Source: a bacterium (GTDB lineage Bacteria; Moduliflexota; Moduliflexia; Moduliflexales; JAUQPW01). Taken from it: a stretch of DNA of 49,254 nt. The stretch lies in contig JAUQPW010000034.1 in NCBI GenBank assembly GCA_030550175.1, forward strand, positions 1 to 49,254, in the 5' to 3' direction. The position numbers and the translations under genes are program-made. This document shows positions 1 through 8,331 of the stretch, piece by piece (the stretch's first letter is position 1; each line of letters begins with the position of its first letter). The notes below the pieces were generated by a model. The model worked only from the letters and a program-made list of their open reading frames with translations. It had not been told where the DNA came from and did not search any database.

Positions 1-635
1 CGATCTATCACGGTCTCAAGATTACAGATTATGATAATACCTCGAAGGATCGAATACTTAAATTGAAAAAACGGCTTGGGATTCAAGATCAGGATTTCAT
101 CATAGGCGTCATTGCCAGATTTGAGTATTGGAAAGGGCATATTTACATTGTGGAGGCTATCCGGAAAATTGTTAAAGAACATCCCGAGGTCAAATTACTT
201 ATTTTTGGTTCTCAAGGCCCTGAATATGAAAAGATAATGGAAAAAGTAAAAGAGTACAATTTATCCCATCATGTGTTCTACAAAGGTTTTATAGAAGATC
301 CCATTGCGTTGTTTCAGTTATTGGATATTCATGTCCATGTTCCTATTAATAAGTATGTTGAGACTGGTGGAATAAATATCATCGAAGGGATGATTTCAGA
401 ACGTCCGCAAATCTTAACAAGATCGGGGTATGCTTTTACAACCGCCCAACATATGAGCAATTGTATGGTGGTTGATTACGGCGATTCCGATCAAATTGCA
501 GAGGCTATCCTGAAATTAAAGGGTGATCCTGAGCTACGTAAAAACCTGGCCAGGCAGGCCAGATTAGACGCCATCCGGCTTTTTAATAATCAACTTAAGG
601 TAGAGCGGCATTTAGACTTATATGAACGGCTTTAA
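1..635 (+). CDS. GT4-family glycosyltransferase, 5'-truncated by the window edge
   Basis: The open frame runs from base 3 at the very edge, so the true start lies upstream. A TTG at 63 exists, but the codons before it read IYHGLKITDYD, the usual linker leading into the C-terminal Rossmann domain of GT4 enzymes. What is present is that nucleotide-sugar-binding domain: GVIARFEYWKGH (the R..xxKGH donor-phosphate region), then VKLLIFGSQGPE, VFYKGF, and a GINIIEGMISERP segment matching the conserved E(x7)E-type acidic region. It probably transfers a sugar from a nucleotide donor onto a growing lipid-linked glycan at the inner face of the membrane. The next glycosyltransferase follows after 36 bp, so it belongs to the polysaccharide locus. 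Acceptor and donor cannot be read from sequence. Confidence 0.85.
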   Translation, partial: IYHGLKITDYDNTSKDRILKLKKRLGIQDQDFIIGVIARFEYWKGHIYIVEAIRKIVKEHPEVKLLIFGSQGPEYEKIMEKVKEYNLSHHVFYKGFIEDPIALFQLLDIHVHVPINKYVETGGINIIEGMISERPQILTRSGYAFTTAQHMSNCMVVDYGDSDQIAEAILKLKGDPELRKNLARQARLDAIRLFNNQLKVERHLDLYERL

Positions 636-671
636 TCTTGTGAAACCCCATTGGAAACGAAGAGGTACCGA

Positions 672-1595
672 ATGGTTACCGATCCTTTAGTAAGTGTTAT
701 CCTGCCGGCTTACAATGCCGCACGCTTTATTGGAGCTGCTATAGATAGTGTCCTAGCCCAGACCTATTCCAGGTTTGAGCTTATTGTGGTGGATGATGGC
801 TCTACGGACCATACGGCCTCTATTCTGAGAGGATATGGAGATCGGGTACGTTATATTTATCAAAGGAATGCACGCCAGGCTGCTGCACGGAATAAGGGAT
901 TACGCCATGCAACCGGGGAATTGATGGCTTTTATCGATGCAGATGATATCTGGCTACCCCAAAAACTTGAGAAGCAGGTGGCCCTTTTCAGGCAAAATCC
1001 GGATCTGGGTTTAGTTTATTGTTCGTTACGGGAGATTGATGTCGAGGGTAAGCCTTTAAGGGACCTTCGGGCAGATCTCCGGGGGTATGTACTGGAGAGA
1101 GTTTTATTGGGGAAGTTTTCAGGGGGTGGAGGAGGTAGTACCTCTCTTATACCCCGTAGGGTACTGGAGACGGTAGGAGATTTTGATATTAACTTGCCTC
1201 CCTGTGAGGATACGGATCTTCTCTGGCGTATCGCCAGCCGTTATCCCATTGATTATGTAGATGAGGTACTGGTACTGTATCGTTTCCATGGGAGTAATGC
1301 CCATGCCGATGTGAAGATCATGACCCAGGCCTGGAAGCGTTTATATAACAAAGCATTACATAGTCCCTGGGTTCAACGGCTGGGCTGGCGTTTTCATTGT
1401 CAGTGTTACGGACGGCTTTACTATATGTTGGCCGGTGATCATGCCTGTGCAAGACAGTGGTTAAATGCCTGTCAATATGGGTTCTATAGTATCCTGTGGT
1501 GGCCCCCCAACCTGTTCAAGGTAATGGGAAGGATGGTTCGACGATTGAAAAAGTCAATGGATTATTCCGGCCAAAGGCTTTCAAAAACAGTCTGA
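672..1595 (+). CDS. GT2-family glycosyltransferase
   Basis: This is a GT-A fold, inverting glycosyltransferase of family 2. Its N-terminus carries the signature VSVILPAYNAARFIGAAIDS, then ELIVVDDGSTD, with the metal-binding DXD-type motif in AFIDADDIWLP and the acceptor-side ED motif in PPCEDTDLLWR. I chose ATG 672 because AGAGG at 661-665 is correctly spaced before it; an in-frame TTG at 651 would add seven residues. It lacks membrane spans typical of processive synthases, so it is likely a cytosolic or peripheral enzyme adding one residue to the repeat unit. It lies 8 bp before the next gene in a run of glycosyltransferases. Specificity is unknown. Confidence 0.9.
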   Translation: MVTDPLVSVILPAYNAARFIGAAIDSVLAQTYSRFELIVVDDGSTDHTASILRGYGDRVRYIYQRNARQAAARNKGLRHATGELMAFIDADDIWLPQKLEKQVALFRQNPDLGLVYCSLREIDVEGKPLRDLRADLRGYVLERVLLGKFSGGGGGSTSLIPRRVLETVGDFDINLPPCEDTDLLWRIASRYPIDYVDEVLVLYRFHGSNAHADVKIMTQAWKRLYNKALHSPWVQRLGWRFHCQCYGRLYYMLAGDHACARQWLNACQYGFYSILWWPPNLFKVMGRMVRRLKKSMDYSGQRLSKTV

Positions 1596-1602
1596 TAAAA
1601 CC

Positions 1603-2856
1603 ATGCTCAATCCGTTGAATCGGATCCCAAAGATCCTCTACCTCGTTTATTGGGGAGCTGCCGAGCCGTTAGGGCAGTCTCTTGTTTTACCTTCTGTAGC
1701 CAGATTGGCAAAGTCAGGTGTAAACGTAACACTGGTTACCTTTGAAAAGCCTGAGGATCTGGCCCATCATGGCAAAGTGGCAAAGATCCGTGCTTTTCTT
1801 GAAGAACGAGGGGTATATTGGATCCCGCTCCGGTATCATAAACGCCCGAAGGTACCGGCAAAGATTTTTGATATTCTCCAGGGATGTGCTTCCGCCATTA
1901 TGGCACGGTTACGTGTTCGCCCGGATATCATCCATGCTCGTACCTTTATCGGTGGCCTGATAGGATTTATCCTTGCCCGACTTTTGCGGGTAAAGCTGAT
2001 TTATCATAATGAAGGATTTTATCCCGACGAGCAGGTCGATGGAGGCATCTGGAAAGCAAATTCCCTCCCCCATCGAATTGCTAAATTTCTCGAACAGCAA
2101 TTATATGCCCATTCCCATGGGATCATTGCCTTATCGTATCGAGCCAGGAAGGTAATCGAGCAGCTTCCGGCTGTGCGGCGTAAAGGTATTCCTGTAATTG
2201 TAGTGCCCAGTTGCGTAGATCTGGACCATTTTCTATGGAGTCCACCCAAATCCCTGATCAGGCAAGATATGCTTCGTTTTGTTTATATCGGTAGTGTGGG
2301 AGGACGATACCTTTTTGATAAGATCGGGCGATTTGTAGCCGTTGCTTCCCGGGAAATAAATCGGATACATTTTCGTGTCCTCACCCGGGTGGAACCCGAT
2401 TTGATCGATTCAACTCTCCAAGCAAGTGGATTACCTGCCGGTAGCTGGTCTGTGGCCAGTGTTCCACATACTGCGATCCCCCAAGAACTTTCGTACCAAC
2501 AGGTAGGTCTATTTTTCCTGGCCCAGGGAATCAGTGAGCATGGATGCTCGCCTACCAAGATAGGAGAGTATTGGGCTTCAGGATTACCGGTTGTTACAAC
2601 GCCTAACGTGAGTGATACAGATGACATCATCCGCCGGGAGCAGGTTGGAGTCATCGTGAAAGAACACTCTGATATCGAATATCGACGGGCTGTTCAAGAG
2701 CTTCGATCACTTCTCGAAGATCGTGGGTTACCTCTACGTTGTCGACGTGCTGCGGAAACCCATTACGCGCTTGAACCTGCCTGTGAGCGACAACTCACAC
2801 TCTATCAAAGTCTTATTTCCTGGACTACACCCCTCGTTACCCGTTCCCGTGTATAA
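1603..2856 (+). CDS. GT4-family glycosyltransferase
   Basis: This 417-residue protein reads as a two-domain GT-B enzyme. The N-terminal acceptor half has the glycine-poor variant ILYLVYWGAAEPLGQSLVLP followed by VRPDIIHARTFIGG and VKLIYHNEGFYPDE. The C-terminal half carries FVYIGSVGGRYLFDKI and the acidic motif region HGCSPTKIGEYWASGLPVV, where the second Glu of the GT4 EX7E pair sits in GEYWA. It resembles capsule or teichuronic acid type transferases. The FkbM-type methyltransferase gene overlaps its 3' end by 8 bp, suggesting translational coupling. Donor and acceptor are not predictable. Confidence 0.85.
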   Translation: MLNPLNRIPKILYLVYWGAAEPLGQSLVLPSVARLAKSGVNVTLVTFEKPEDLAHHGKVAKIRAFLEERGVYWIPLRYHKRPKVPAKIFDILQGCASAIMARLRVRPDIIHARTFIGGLIGFILARLLRVKLIYHNEGFYPDEQVDGGIWKANSLPHRIAKFLEQQLYAHSHGIIALSYRARKVIEQLPAVRRKGIPVIVVPSCVDLDHFLWSPPKSLIRQDMLRFVYIGSVGGRYLFDKIGRFVAVASREINRIHFRVLTRVEPDLIDSTLQASGLPAGSWSVASVPHTAIPQELSYQQVGLFFLAQGISEHGCSPTKIGEYWASGLPVVTTPNVSDTDDIIRREQVGVIVKEHSDIEYRRAVQELRSLLEDRGLPLRCRRAAETHYALEPACERQLTLYQSLISWTTPLVTRSRV

Positions 2857-3778
2857 TATCAAACATTTTTTAAAACGACTTCGGGCTTCACAACCTTTCA
2901 ATTATCTGGCGACTTCAACCGTTCATGGCTTGTTAACAGTTACCGGCCTTCATTCTGAGTTTATTGTTAAACATCTGCATCGAGTCGGAACCGTAAAGTG
3001 CAGATTACCCAACGGGCGTATCCTGTATCTCTGGTCTCGTGGCGATGACTGGATCTCAAATCAAATCTACTGGAGGGGTTGGAATGGGTATGAACCGGAA
3101 ACGGTTTCTCTGTTCTTTCAACTGGCCAGATATGCCCACGTGACCTTAGATGTGGGGGCCTTTATTGGTTTTTACGCGTTAGTGGCGGTCCATGCGAATC
3201 CTTCAGGACGAGTCTATGCCTTTGAACCGATGCCGTTTATTTACCAACGGCTGCAACGAAATGTCAGATTAAACCGATTATCCAATATACACTGTATCGC
3301 CGGTGCCGTGGGTGATAGAGATGGTACTGCAGAATTTTTTCATGGGGGAGTAGAACTGCCCAGTAGTTCCAGCTTATCCTTTGAATTCATACATCGTTTT
3401 GTAAAAGATATCCACAGCTCAATCGTTCCGGTGGTTACATTGGATCGATTCGCCCGAGATATCGGTCTGGATCGAATCGATCTCATAAAGATCGATACCG
3501 AAAGTACGGAGTCGCAAGTGTTACAGGGCGGGAGGGAAATACTCCAGAGAGATCGTCCAACGATTTTCTGTGAAGTACTGGGAGGATGTGGATCAGAGCG
3601 ACTATTGGAGGAAATTCTTAATCCTCTGGGTTATTATTACTATTTGTTAACCCCCGATGGACCTGTTCTTTGTGATCGGATTGAGGGTCATCCCCGGTAT
3701 TTGAACTATCTTTTTAGACCCTTGGTCCTGAGGAGATTTCTCATAAGTAGCAATCGTTTAAGGTTTATACGGTTTTAA
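2849..3778 (+). CDS. FkbM-family SAM-dependent methyltransferase
   Basis: This protein contains a class I methyltransferase fold of the FkbM family, which O-methylates sugars in many polysaccharide loci. SAM-binding motif I is VTLDVGAFIGFYAL, followed by VYAFEPMPFIYQRL (acidic residue after strand 2) and the FkbM hallmark DLIKIDTESTESQVLQGG. The frame is open back to 2723, but that part is antisense-like filler inside the preceding glycosyltransferase. GTG 2849, overlapping the upstream stop by 8 bp, is the most economical start (MYNIKHFLKRLRAS). No strong Shine-Dalgarno is visible, so start choice is uncertain and translation is probably coupled to the gene before. It is the last gene before the repeat island. 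Confidence 0.85.
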   Translation: MYNIKHFLKRLRASQPFNYLATSTVHGLLTVTGLHSEFIVKHLHRVGTVKCRLPNGRILYLWSRGDDWISNQIYWRGWNGYEPETVSLFFQLARYAHVTLDVGAFIGFYALVAVHANPSGRVYAFEPMPFIYQRLQRNVRLNRLSNIHCIAGAVGDRDGTAEFFHGGVELPSSSSLSFEFIHRFVKDIHSSIVPVVTLDRFARDIGLDRIDLIKIDTESTESQVLQGGREILQRDRPTIFCEVLGGCGSERLLEEILNPLGYYYYLLTPDGPVLCDRIEGHPRYLNYLFRPLVLRRFLISSNRLRFIRF

Positions 3779-3795
3779 TATCCAACCTGCAGGCG

Positions 3796-3812
3796 GCAGG
3801 TGAGACACCTGC
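3796..3812. repeat. Short perfect hairpin after the methyltransferase gene
   Basis: GCAGGTG and CACCTGC form a perfect 7-bp stem around an AGA loop, 17 bp after the stop at 3778. There is no T-run, so it is not a classic intrinsic terminator. It could be a processing or stabilising hairpin, or one more dispersed repeat. Confidence 0.5.
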
Positions 3813-3875
3813 GCTCCCGGAATGTCTTGTTATGGCTCAAGGTATCGCTCCAATTTAGAGAACACTCCCTTAACT

Positions 3876-4086
3876 CTATATGCATCCGGCTAAGAAGAGG
3901 AAAAACCTTATTTTCGGCCTGAACACCCCCCTAACCCCCCTCCAGGGGGGAACAAAGGGTATCCCCCCTCCAGGGGGGAACAAAGGGGTATCCCCCCTCC
4001 AGGGGGGAACAAAGGGTATCCCCCCTCCAGGGGGGAATTTGGCAGGTAACCTTCTAAATCCCCCCTGGAGGGGGGTTAGGGGGGTG
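3876..4086 (+). repeat. Repeat element copy 1: diverged left terminus plus G/C palindrome array
   Basis: The 12-mer at 3876-3887 and the sequence after it, up to GAGGAAAAAC, resemble the left terminal repeat of the elements at 28557 and 37842, though clearly diverged. An array follows of four direct copies of CCCCCCTCCAGGGGGG (3935, 3963, 3992, 4020) spaced 28-29 bp and joined by an AACAAAGGGTAT linker, then one reverse-complement copy (4060-4075). The outer CACCCCCCTAACCCCCC at the left is mirrored by GGGGGGTTAGGGGGGTG at 4070-4086, so the block is an imperfect inverted repeat. Bases 3889-3987 recur identically at 4642-4740. No right-hand terminal repeat or target duplication was found for this copy. 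Confidence 0.8.
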
Positions 4087-4097
4087 TTAAAACCCAA

Positions 4098-4493
4098 ATG
4101 GCACGAAGAAAAATAATCCCTTATAACCCGGAATTAAAGGAACGGGCAAGACAGCTTCGAAAGAACAGCACTTTAGCGGAAGTATTACTTTGGAATCAAA
4201 TTAAGAACAGGCGAATAAAGGGGTATCAGTTTCTCCGTCAGAAACCACTCGATAATTACATTGTCGATTTCTTTTGCTACGAATTGATGCTAGCGATCGA
4301 GATTGATGGAGATAGTCACCATTATAAAGTGGAAAGAGATCAGGTTAGACAGAAACGGTTAGAATCACTTGGAATCAAATTTATTAGATTTACAGATTGG
4401 GATATTAAAAAGAACATGGAGGGTGTTTTACAACAATTAGAGATATGGATTGATCAATTTGAGGGGCGGAGTCCCTCTTCAACGCTTCTCTAA
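4098..4493 (+). CDS. DUF559-family endonuclease-like protein inside the repeat island
   Basis: This 131-residue protein is of normal length for DUF559, a Vsr/MutH-like branch of the PD-(D/E)XK nuclease superfamily. It shows the family order: NPELKERARQLRKNSTLAEVLLW near residues 9-31, then RIKGYQFLRQKPLDNYIVDF and LMLAIEIDGDSHHY, where the D of VDF and the E-x-D of EIDGD are the likely metal ligands. The gene begins 12 bp after the end of palindrome array 1, and a second array with a 99-bp identical segment starts about 150 bp after its stop. No convincing ribosome binding site is seen other than the G-run of the array itself. Family function is not established; a link to the flanking repeats is inference. 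Confidence 0.85.
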   Translation: MARRKIIPYNPELKERARQLRKNSTLAEVLLWNQIKNRRIKGYQFLRQKPLDNYIVDFFCYELMLAIEIDGDSHHYKVERDQVRQKRLESLGIKFIRFTDWDIKKNMEGVLQQLEIWIDQFEGRSPSSTLL

Positions 4494-4628
4494 CCTTTCT
4501 CAAGGGAGGAATAAGAGATTACCTCAAAACCCCATGTTGTTGATTTGGGGAACACTCACTACCCCTCTTAAGCAGCTTGGTGAATGGTAGCTACACCTGA
4601 TGTTTTCACTGTTGACTTGGTGGATACC
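4494..4628. other. Spacer between DUF559 gene and array 2, no gene seen
   Basis: I see no coding frame here. GGGGAACACTC at 4550-4560 echoes GAGAACACTC at 3858-3867 ahead of array 1, hinting that a little more than the 99-bp block may have been duplicated. Confidence 0.4.
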
Positions 4629-4772
4629 CCATACGTATCCAGCTAAGAAGAGGAAAAACCTTATTTTCGGCCTGAACACCCCCCTAACCCCCCTCCAGGG
4701 GGGAACAAAGGGTATCCCCCCTCCAGGGGGGAACAAAGGGTATCCCCCCTCGGAGGGGGGTTAGGGGGGTAT
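4629..4772 (+). repeat. Repeat element copy 2: diverged left terminus plus shorter palindrome array
   Basis: Bases 4642-4740 are identical to 3889-3987 of copy 1. The start at 4629 (CCATACGTATCC) matches the left terminal repeat at 28557 and 37842 in about 21 of 31 positions through GGAAAAA. The array has two CCCCCCTCCAGGGGGG units (4688, 4716) and then a hybrid unit at 4744-4760 (CCCCCCTCGGAGGGGGG), as if the middle of array 1 had been deleted between a direct and an inverted unit. The right part GGGGGGTTAGGGGGGTA again mirrors the left. No right terminal repeat was found. Confidence 0.75.
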
Positions 4773-4896
4773 CTAGACCCTAGGTCTAATCCTTAAAACA
4801 TACCCCTGAAAAGGGGGTGTCAGGGGATTTCTGAGAATTTCCAAGATGAGAAAGCGATTTTAGAAAAACCCTCTCAGGTTAAAAACTCTTATATCC
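4773..4896. other. Spacer before the membrane protein gene
   Basis: It holds a small TAGACC/GGTCTA stem (4775-4789) and a CCCCTGAAAAGGGG-type stem near 4803-4816. No promoter of recognisable quality is present. Confidence 0.35.
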
Positions 4897-6264
4897 ATGC
4901 TTTCTACACGAACTCTCCAGGCTTTTTTGCATGTTCTTGTGCTTTTTGCCATGGCTTTTATTCCGGGGGTAGGACTGACTTTTGGTACTCCCGATGAGAT
5001 ATTTCCGGCCCTGATGGCATTGCCAGTATGTATGATATTTCTCTGGTTGTTCTTGCGCTCTCGTAGTCTGCCCGTTGAGGATCGTAAGTGGCTTTTCTAT
5101 CTGAGTTTCATCGCCCTGTTCATCCGGGTATTAATAGCCTTTGCTATCTTTTATGGACCGATCGATCGGGATCTCTTCGGTGAGGATCAAAGTGGTTACG
5201 ATCATATGCCGTTTTTCCTGGTTCGTTACTGGCAGGGGATCAGCCCTAAGCCTACCTTTCTTTTTGAAGGACGATCTGCCGACCGGATTGGTTACTATCT
5301 GTTTCTGGCACTTCAGTATTATATTTTCGGTCCCTCCCTGTTGGTCCCTCGAATGTTCAATTGCCTGGCTGGGGCTCTGACCATCGTTTACGCATATCGT
5401 CTCGGACTTCACGTTTTTGGGCGTATGGAAGGTAGGATTACTGCTATGTGGGCGACCTTCTTTCCGTCTCTGGTATTATGGTCTGCCTTAAACTTACGGG
5501 ATATTTGGCTGACTTTAAGCATCCTTGTGATTGTATGGCATACCTTGCTCCTTCGCGAGCGATTATCTATGGCTTCATTTACCACCCTTCTCGGTGTTAT
5601 GATATGGCTTCAGTATGTTCGGCCTTATCTTCTCGTGGTAATGGCGGTTACCGTACTGAGTGTATTTGTTTTATCCTATTCAAAAAATCTAGAACGTGGT
5701 CTGTTTCTCGGAGTCGGCTTCTCAGTATTGTTGTTCTTACTGTACTATCAATTCGATATAGGTAAACAAGGTCTCGAATTTGTAGACCTTGAGAAGATTG
5801 AGAAGTTCCGTCAGGGTATAGCCAGTGTATACTCTGGAAAATCGGGTTATTATGGGGATATAGACCTGAGTAATCCCCTTGTACTCATTACCTTTATTCC
5901 CATTGGGTTGATTTATTTCCTCTTCTCTCCGTTTCCCTGGGAAATAAGAGGTTTCAGGCAGGTGATTACATTACCGGAAATGCTGGCCTGGTATTTAACC
6001 ATCCCCTTTATCTGGCGGATAGTGAAGCAGGCATTAAAGGAAGGGGCCAGGAAAAATCTGGCTTTATTATTACCCCTCATCATTATTAGCTTTGTTTACA
6101 CCTTAGGATCCGCAAATATAGGTCTTGCTTATCGTTATCGTTCCCAGGTTATTATTCTCTATCTGGTCTTTACGGCTGCAGGTTATGTCCAGTGGCGTTT
6201 GCGCAGGTATAAACGAAGACGACCTGTGATGCGATTTACCTTGCCCATTAAACGGTCGGCTTAA
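4897..6264 (+). CDS. Polytopic membrane protein, GT-C (family 39-like) glycosyltransferase candidate
   Basis: This 455-residue protein has about ten hydrophobic spans separated by short loops. Its layout fits GT-C enzymes that use polyprenyl-phosphate sugars: a long first external loop with acidic residues (YGPIDRDLFGEDQSGYDH, residues about 86-104), a GYYLFLALQYYIFGPSLLVPR stretch typical of family 39, and LNLRDIWLTLSI after the central helices. The C-terminus is basic (RRYKRRRP). It could alternatively be an O-antigen polymerase of the Wzy type; sequence alone does not settle this. The next glycosyltransferase starts one base after its stop, so the two are co-translated. It probably acts at the periplasmic face of the inner membrane in the same glycan pathway. 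Confidence 0.7.
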   Translation: MLSTRTLQAFLHVLVLFAMAFIPGVGLTFGTPDEIFPALMALPVCMIFLWLFLRSRSLPVEDRKWLFYLSFIALFIRVLIAFAIFYGPIDRDLFGEDQSGYDHMPFFLVRYWQGISPKPTFLFEGRSADRIGYYLFLALQYYIFGPSLLVPRMFNCLAGALTIVYAYRLGLHVFGRMEGRITAMWATFFPSLVLWSALNLRDIWLTLSILVIVWHTLLLRERLSMASFTTLLGVMIWLQYVRPYLLVVMAVTVLSVFVLSYSKNLERGLFLGVGFSVLLFLLYYQFDIGKQGLEFVDLEKIEKFRQGIASVYSGKSGYYGDIDLSNPLVLITFIPIGLIYFLFSPFPWEIRGFRQVITLPEMLAWYLTIPFIWRIVKQALKEGARKNLALLLPLIIISFVYTLGSANIGLAYRYRSQVIILYLVFTAAGYVQWRLRRYKRRRPVMRFTLPIKRSA

Positions 6265-6265
6265 A

Positions 6266-7384
6266 ATGAGAATACTCTGTGTATTACCCTATGCCTTAAA
6301 TCTTGTACCGGGACAACGGTATCGTGTAGAGCAATGGCTTCCTTATCTTCGGGGTGCAGGGATAAATTCTGAGATGTTACCTTTGCTGACTCCGGAAGAA
6401 CAGCGATTCCTTTACTCCCCGGTATCTCCGGTAAAGAAAATGAAGATAGTGGGAATGAGTCTGATACGGGCTCTATGCCATCTTCCACGCCCCGGACAGT
6501 ACGATGCCATCTGGCTTTCTCGTACCACTCTGGTAGCAGGACCTCCTCTTGTGGAGTGGTTGTTGGTTCGTACGGGTATTCCCCTGATCTATGATTTTGA
6601 TGATGCGATCTGGATCCTGGATACCATGGAGGTAAACCGTCGTTGGAGTTTCTTGAAGTGCCCGGGGAAGACGGCCCAGTTGTGCCGAATGGCATCCGTT
6701 ATCATTGCTGGAAATGAGTGGTTGGCAAACTATGCGCGTACTTACAATAGAAATGTTTGGGTAGTACCCAGTACCGTAGATACCGAGCGATATCTACCCG
6801 GAAATCTTACCCCTCGAAAGGGGCCTGTAGTCATAGGCTGGAGTGGTAGCCCTTCCACCATCCGACATCTTCATATTATCTCAGGAGCATTACGACGGGT
6901 AGCCGCTGCTACCTCTGTAGAACTCCGTGTAATGGGAGGCGATTTCCAGTTATCGGGAGTACCCATCTCGCTACGACGCTGGTCCCCGGAAACCGAACTA
7001 GAAGAGCTTCAAGGCTTTGATGTAGGTATTATGCCGTTACCTGATGAACCCTGGAGCTATGGCAAGTGTGGGATGAAGGTATTACTCTACATGTCTGTTG
7101 GGATTCCCGTTGTAGCCTCCCCCGTTGGCATGAATTCTACCATTATCCAGGATGGGAAAAATGGGTTTCTGGCTGCAAATGAAGACGAGTGGGTAGAAAA
7201 ATTACTTACTTTGATTCGAGACTCTGAACTTCGCCACTCCATGGGTCAGGCCGGACGTACCACTGTAGAAACCAGATATTCCCTTCAGGTACAGGCCCCT
7301 CGGGTTTTAAGTATCCTGAAAACTGTGACTCGACCAGCCTGTCAGATTGAGGCTACCTCATTAAACCCCCACCAATTCGGTTAG
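6266..7384 (+). CDS. GT4-family glycosyltransferase
   Basis: This 372-residue GT-B enzyme has an N-terminal domain opening with MRILCVLPYALNLVPGQRYR and a DAIWLSRT loop. The C-terminal domain starts VVIGWSGSPSTIRHL and holds GIMPLPDEPWSYGKCGMKVL then YMSVGIPVVASPVG, the donor-binding region of GT4 proteins. The DFDDAIW motif near residue 111 is shared with several uncharacterised capsule transferases. The TAA stop of the membrane protein and this ATG are separated by one base. A divergent copy of its last codons (RVLSILKTVT) recurs about 1.1 kb downstream at 8401-8433, on the far side of the methyltransferase gene. Confidence 0.85.
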   Translation: MRILCVLPYALNLVPGQRYRVEQWLPYLRGAGINSEMLPLLTPEEQRFLYSPVSPVKKMKIVGMSLIRALCHLPRPGQYDAIWLSRTTLVAGPPLVEWLLVRTGIPLIYDFDDAIWILDTMEVNRRWSFLKCPGKTAQLCRMASVIIAGNEWLANYARTYNRNVWVVPSTVDTERYLPGNLTPRKGPVVIGWSGSPSTIRHLHIISGALRRVAAATSVELRVMGGDFQLSGVPISLRRWSPETELEELQGFDVGIMPLPDEPWSYGKCGMKVLLYMSVGIPVVASPVGMNSTIIQDGKNGFLAANEDEWVEKLLTLIRDSELRHSMGQAGRTTVETRYSLQVQAPRVLSILKTVTRPACQIEATSLNPHQFG

Positions 7385-7412
7385 AAGATTAGCGAAAAAT
7401 GTTATTCTAAAT

Positions 7413-8318
7413 ATGTTGAAATATAATCGGCCACCAACAAAAGTAGTTAATTATCTGGGTAAAGATATTTACGTTTTTAACTCTGAATCAGATATAAGTA
7501 TTGATCAAAAAACCATTAAATCATTTGGCCTCGAGTGGACGAGATTCAACTCTTTTTCTAACCAGGAAATCCAAAAGGCAGGAGATCAATACTTTGATAT
7601 AGTCTGTAGCCATCATGTAAATAAGGATTCTCTGGTATTAGATGTAGGATGTGGAACTGGTAGATGGTCAAAATATTTATCAGATAAAGTGAAATTTATT
7701 GAGGCAATCGATCCCAGTGACGCAGTATATAGTGCTGTTCGTTTAACAAAAGATATCCAAAATATAAGAATTACCAGGGCCAGCATTGATACCATGCCGT
7801 TCGACGATAATCTATTTGATTTTATAATTTGTTTGGGTGTCTTACATCATGTTTCGGATATTCAAAGAGCCATCAACGAAATTGTCAAGAAGTTGAAGTC
7901 GGGAGGATATCTTTTAGTTTATATCTATTATAACCTGGACAATAAGGGATGGTTTTTAAGATCGCTTTTTTTCTTATCCAATAATGCTCGAAAAGTTATT
8001 TTTAGGTTACCCGATAAGATAAAAGTTTTAATTTGTGATCTCCTGGCAGTTGTTGTATATCTTCCGTTAGTCACCTTTTCAAGGGCATTAAAGAAAGCCT
8101 TTCCCCATAAAAATTTTTATTCAAAGGTTCCGTTATCCTATTATTGGGATAAAAGCTTTCACATGATTCGGAATGATTCTTTAGATCGATTCGGAACCCC
8201 CTTAGAGAAAAGATATTCCCGGGCAGAAATAAAAGAAATTATGGAAAAAGCTGGATTGAAGGAAATTGTGTTTTCTGAAAAGGAGCCCTACTGGCATGCA
8301 ATTGGAGTTAAAAAATAA
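7413..8318 (+). CDS. Class I SAM-dependent methyltransferase, low-GC insert
   Basis: This 301-residue enzyme has the Methyltransf_11 pattern: motif I LVLDVGCGTGRWSKYL (residues about 71-86), IEAIDPSD, the post-motif MPFDDNLFDFIICLGVLHHV, and GGYLLVYIYY. A C-terminal extension of about 120 residues contains two hydrophobic stretches and a YYWDKSFHMIRND segment, as in membrane-associated sugar or lipid methyltransferases of O-antigen loci. Its codons are visibly richer in A and T than those of its neighbours, and remnants of other genes lie directly after it, so recent acquisition by recombination is plausible. The substrate is unknown. Confidence 0.85.
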   Translation: MLKYNRPPTKVVNYLGKDIYVFNSESDISIDQKTIKSFGLEWTRFNSFSNQEIQKAGDQYFDIVCSHHVNKDSLVLDVGCGTGRWSKYLSDKVKFIEAIDPSDAVYSAVRLTKDIQNIRITRASIDTMPFDDNLFDFIICLGVLHHVSDIQRAINEIVKKLKSGGYLLVYIYYNLDNKGWFLRSLFFLSNNARKVIFRLPDKIKVLICDLLAVVVYLPLVTFSRALKKAFPHKNFYSKVPLSYYWDKSFHMIRNDSLDRFGTPLEKRYSRAEIKEIMEKAGLKEIVFSEKEPYWHAIGVKK

Positions 8319-8331
8319 AAGTGTATATTCC

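Noticed and set aside
63..65. TTG as the start of the first glycosyltransferase
   Set aside because: In-frame upstream codons read as conserved GT4 linker sequence to the window edge, so the gene is truncated rather than short.
2723..2848. N-terminal extension of the FkbM-type methyltransferase within the preceding gene
   Set aside because: It overlaps 134 bp of a well-supported gene and has no family similarity; GTG 2849 is a better start.
3926..4085. CRISPR-like array of regularly spaced repeats
   Set aside because: Spacers between the palindromes are themselves repeated (AACAAAGGGTAT), unit spacing is only 28-29 bp, and no cas gene is near.
3876..4116. Open frames on both strands through the palindrome array (Pro/Gly-rich peptides)
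   Set aside because: Their repetitive composition comes only from the G/C repeats; no start context or family similarity.
4596..4617. Right terminal repeat for element copy 1 (CACCTGATGTTTTCACTGTTGAC-like sequence)
   Set aside because: Similarity to the family right end is weak and the flank expected for a 9-bp duplication (CCCTTAACT) does not follow.
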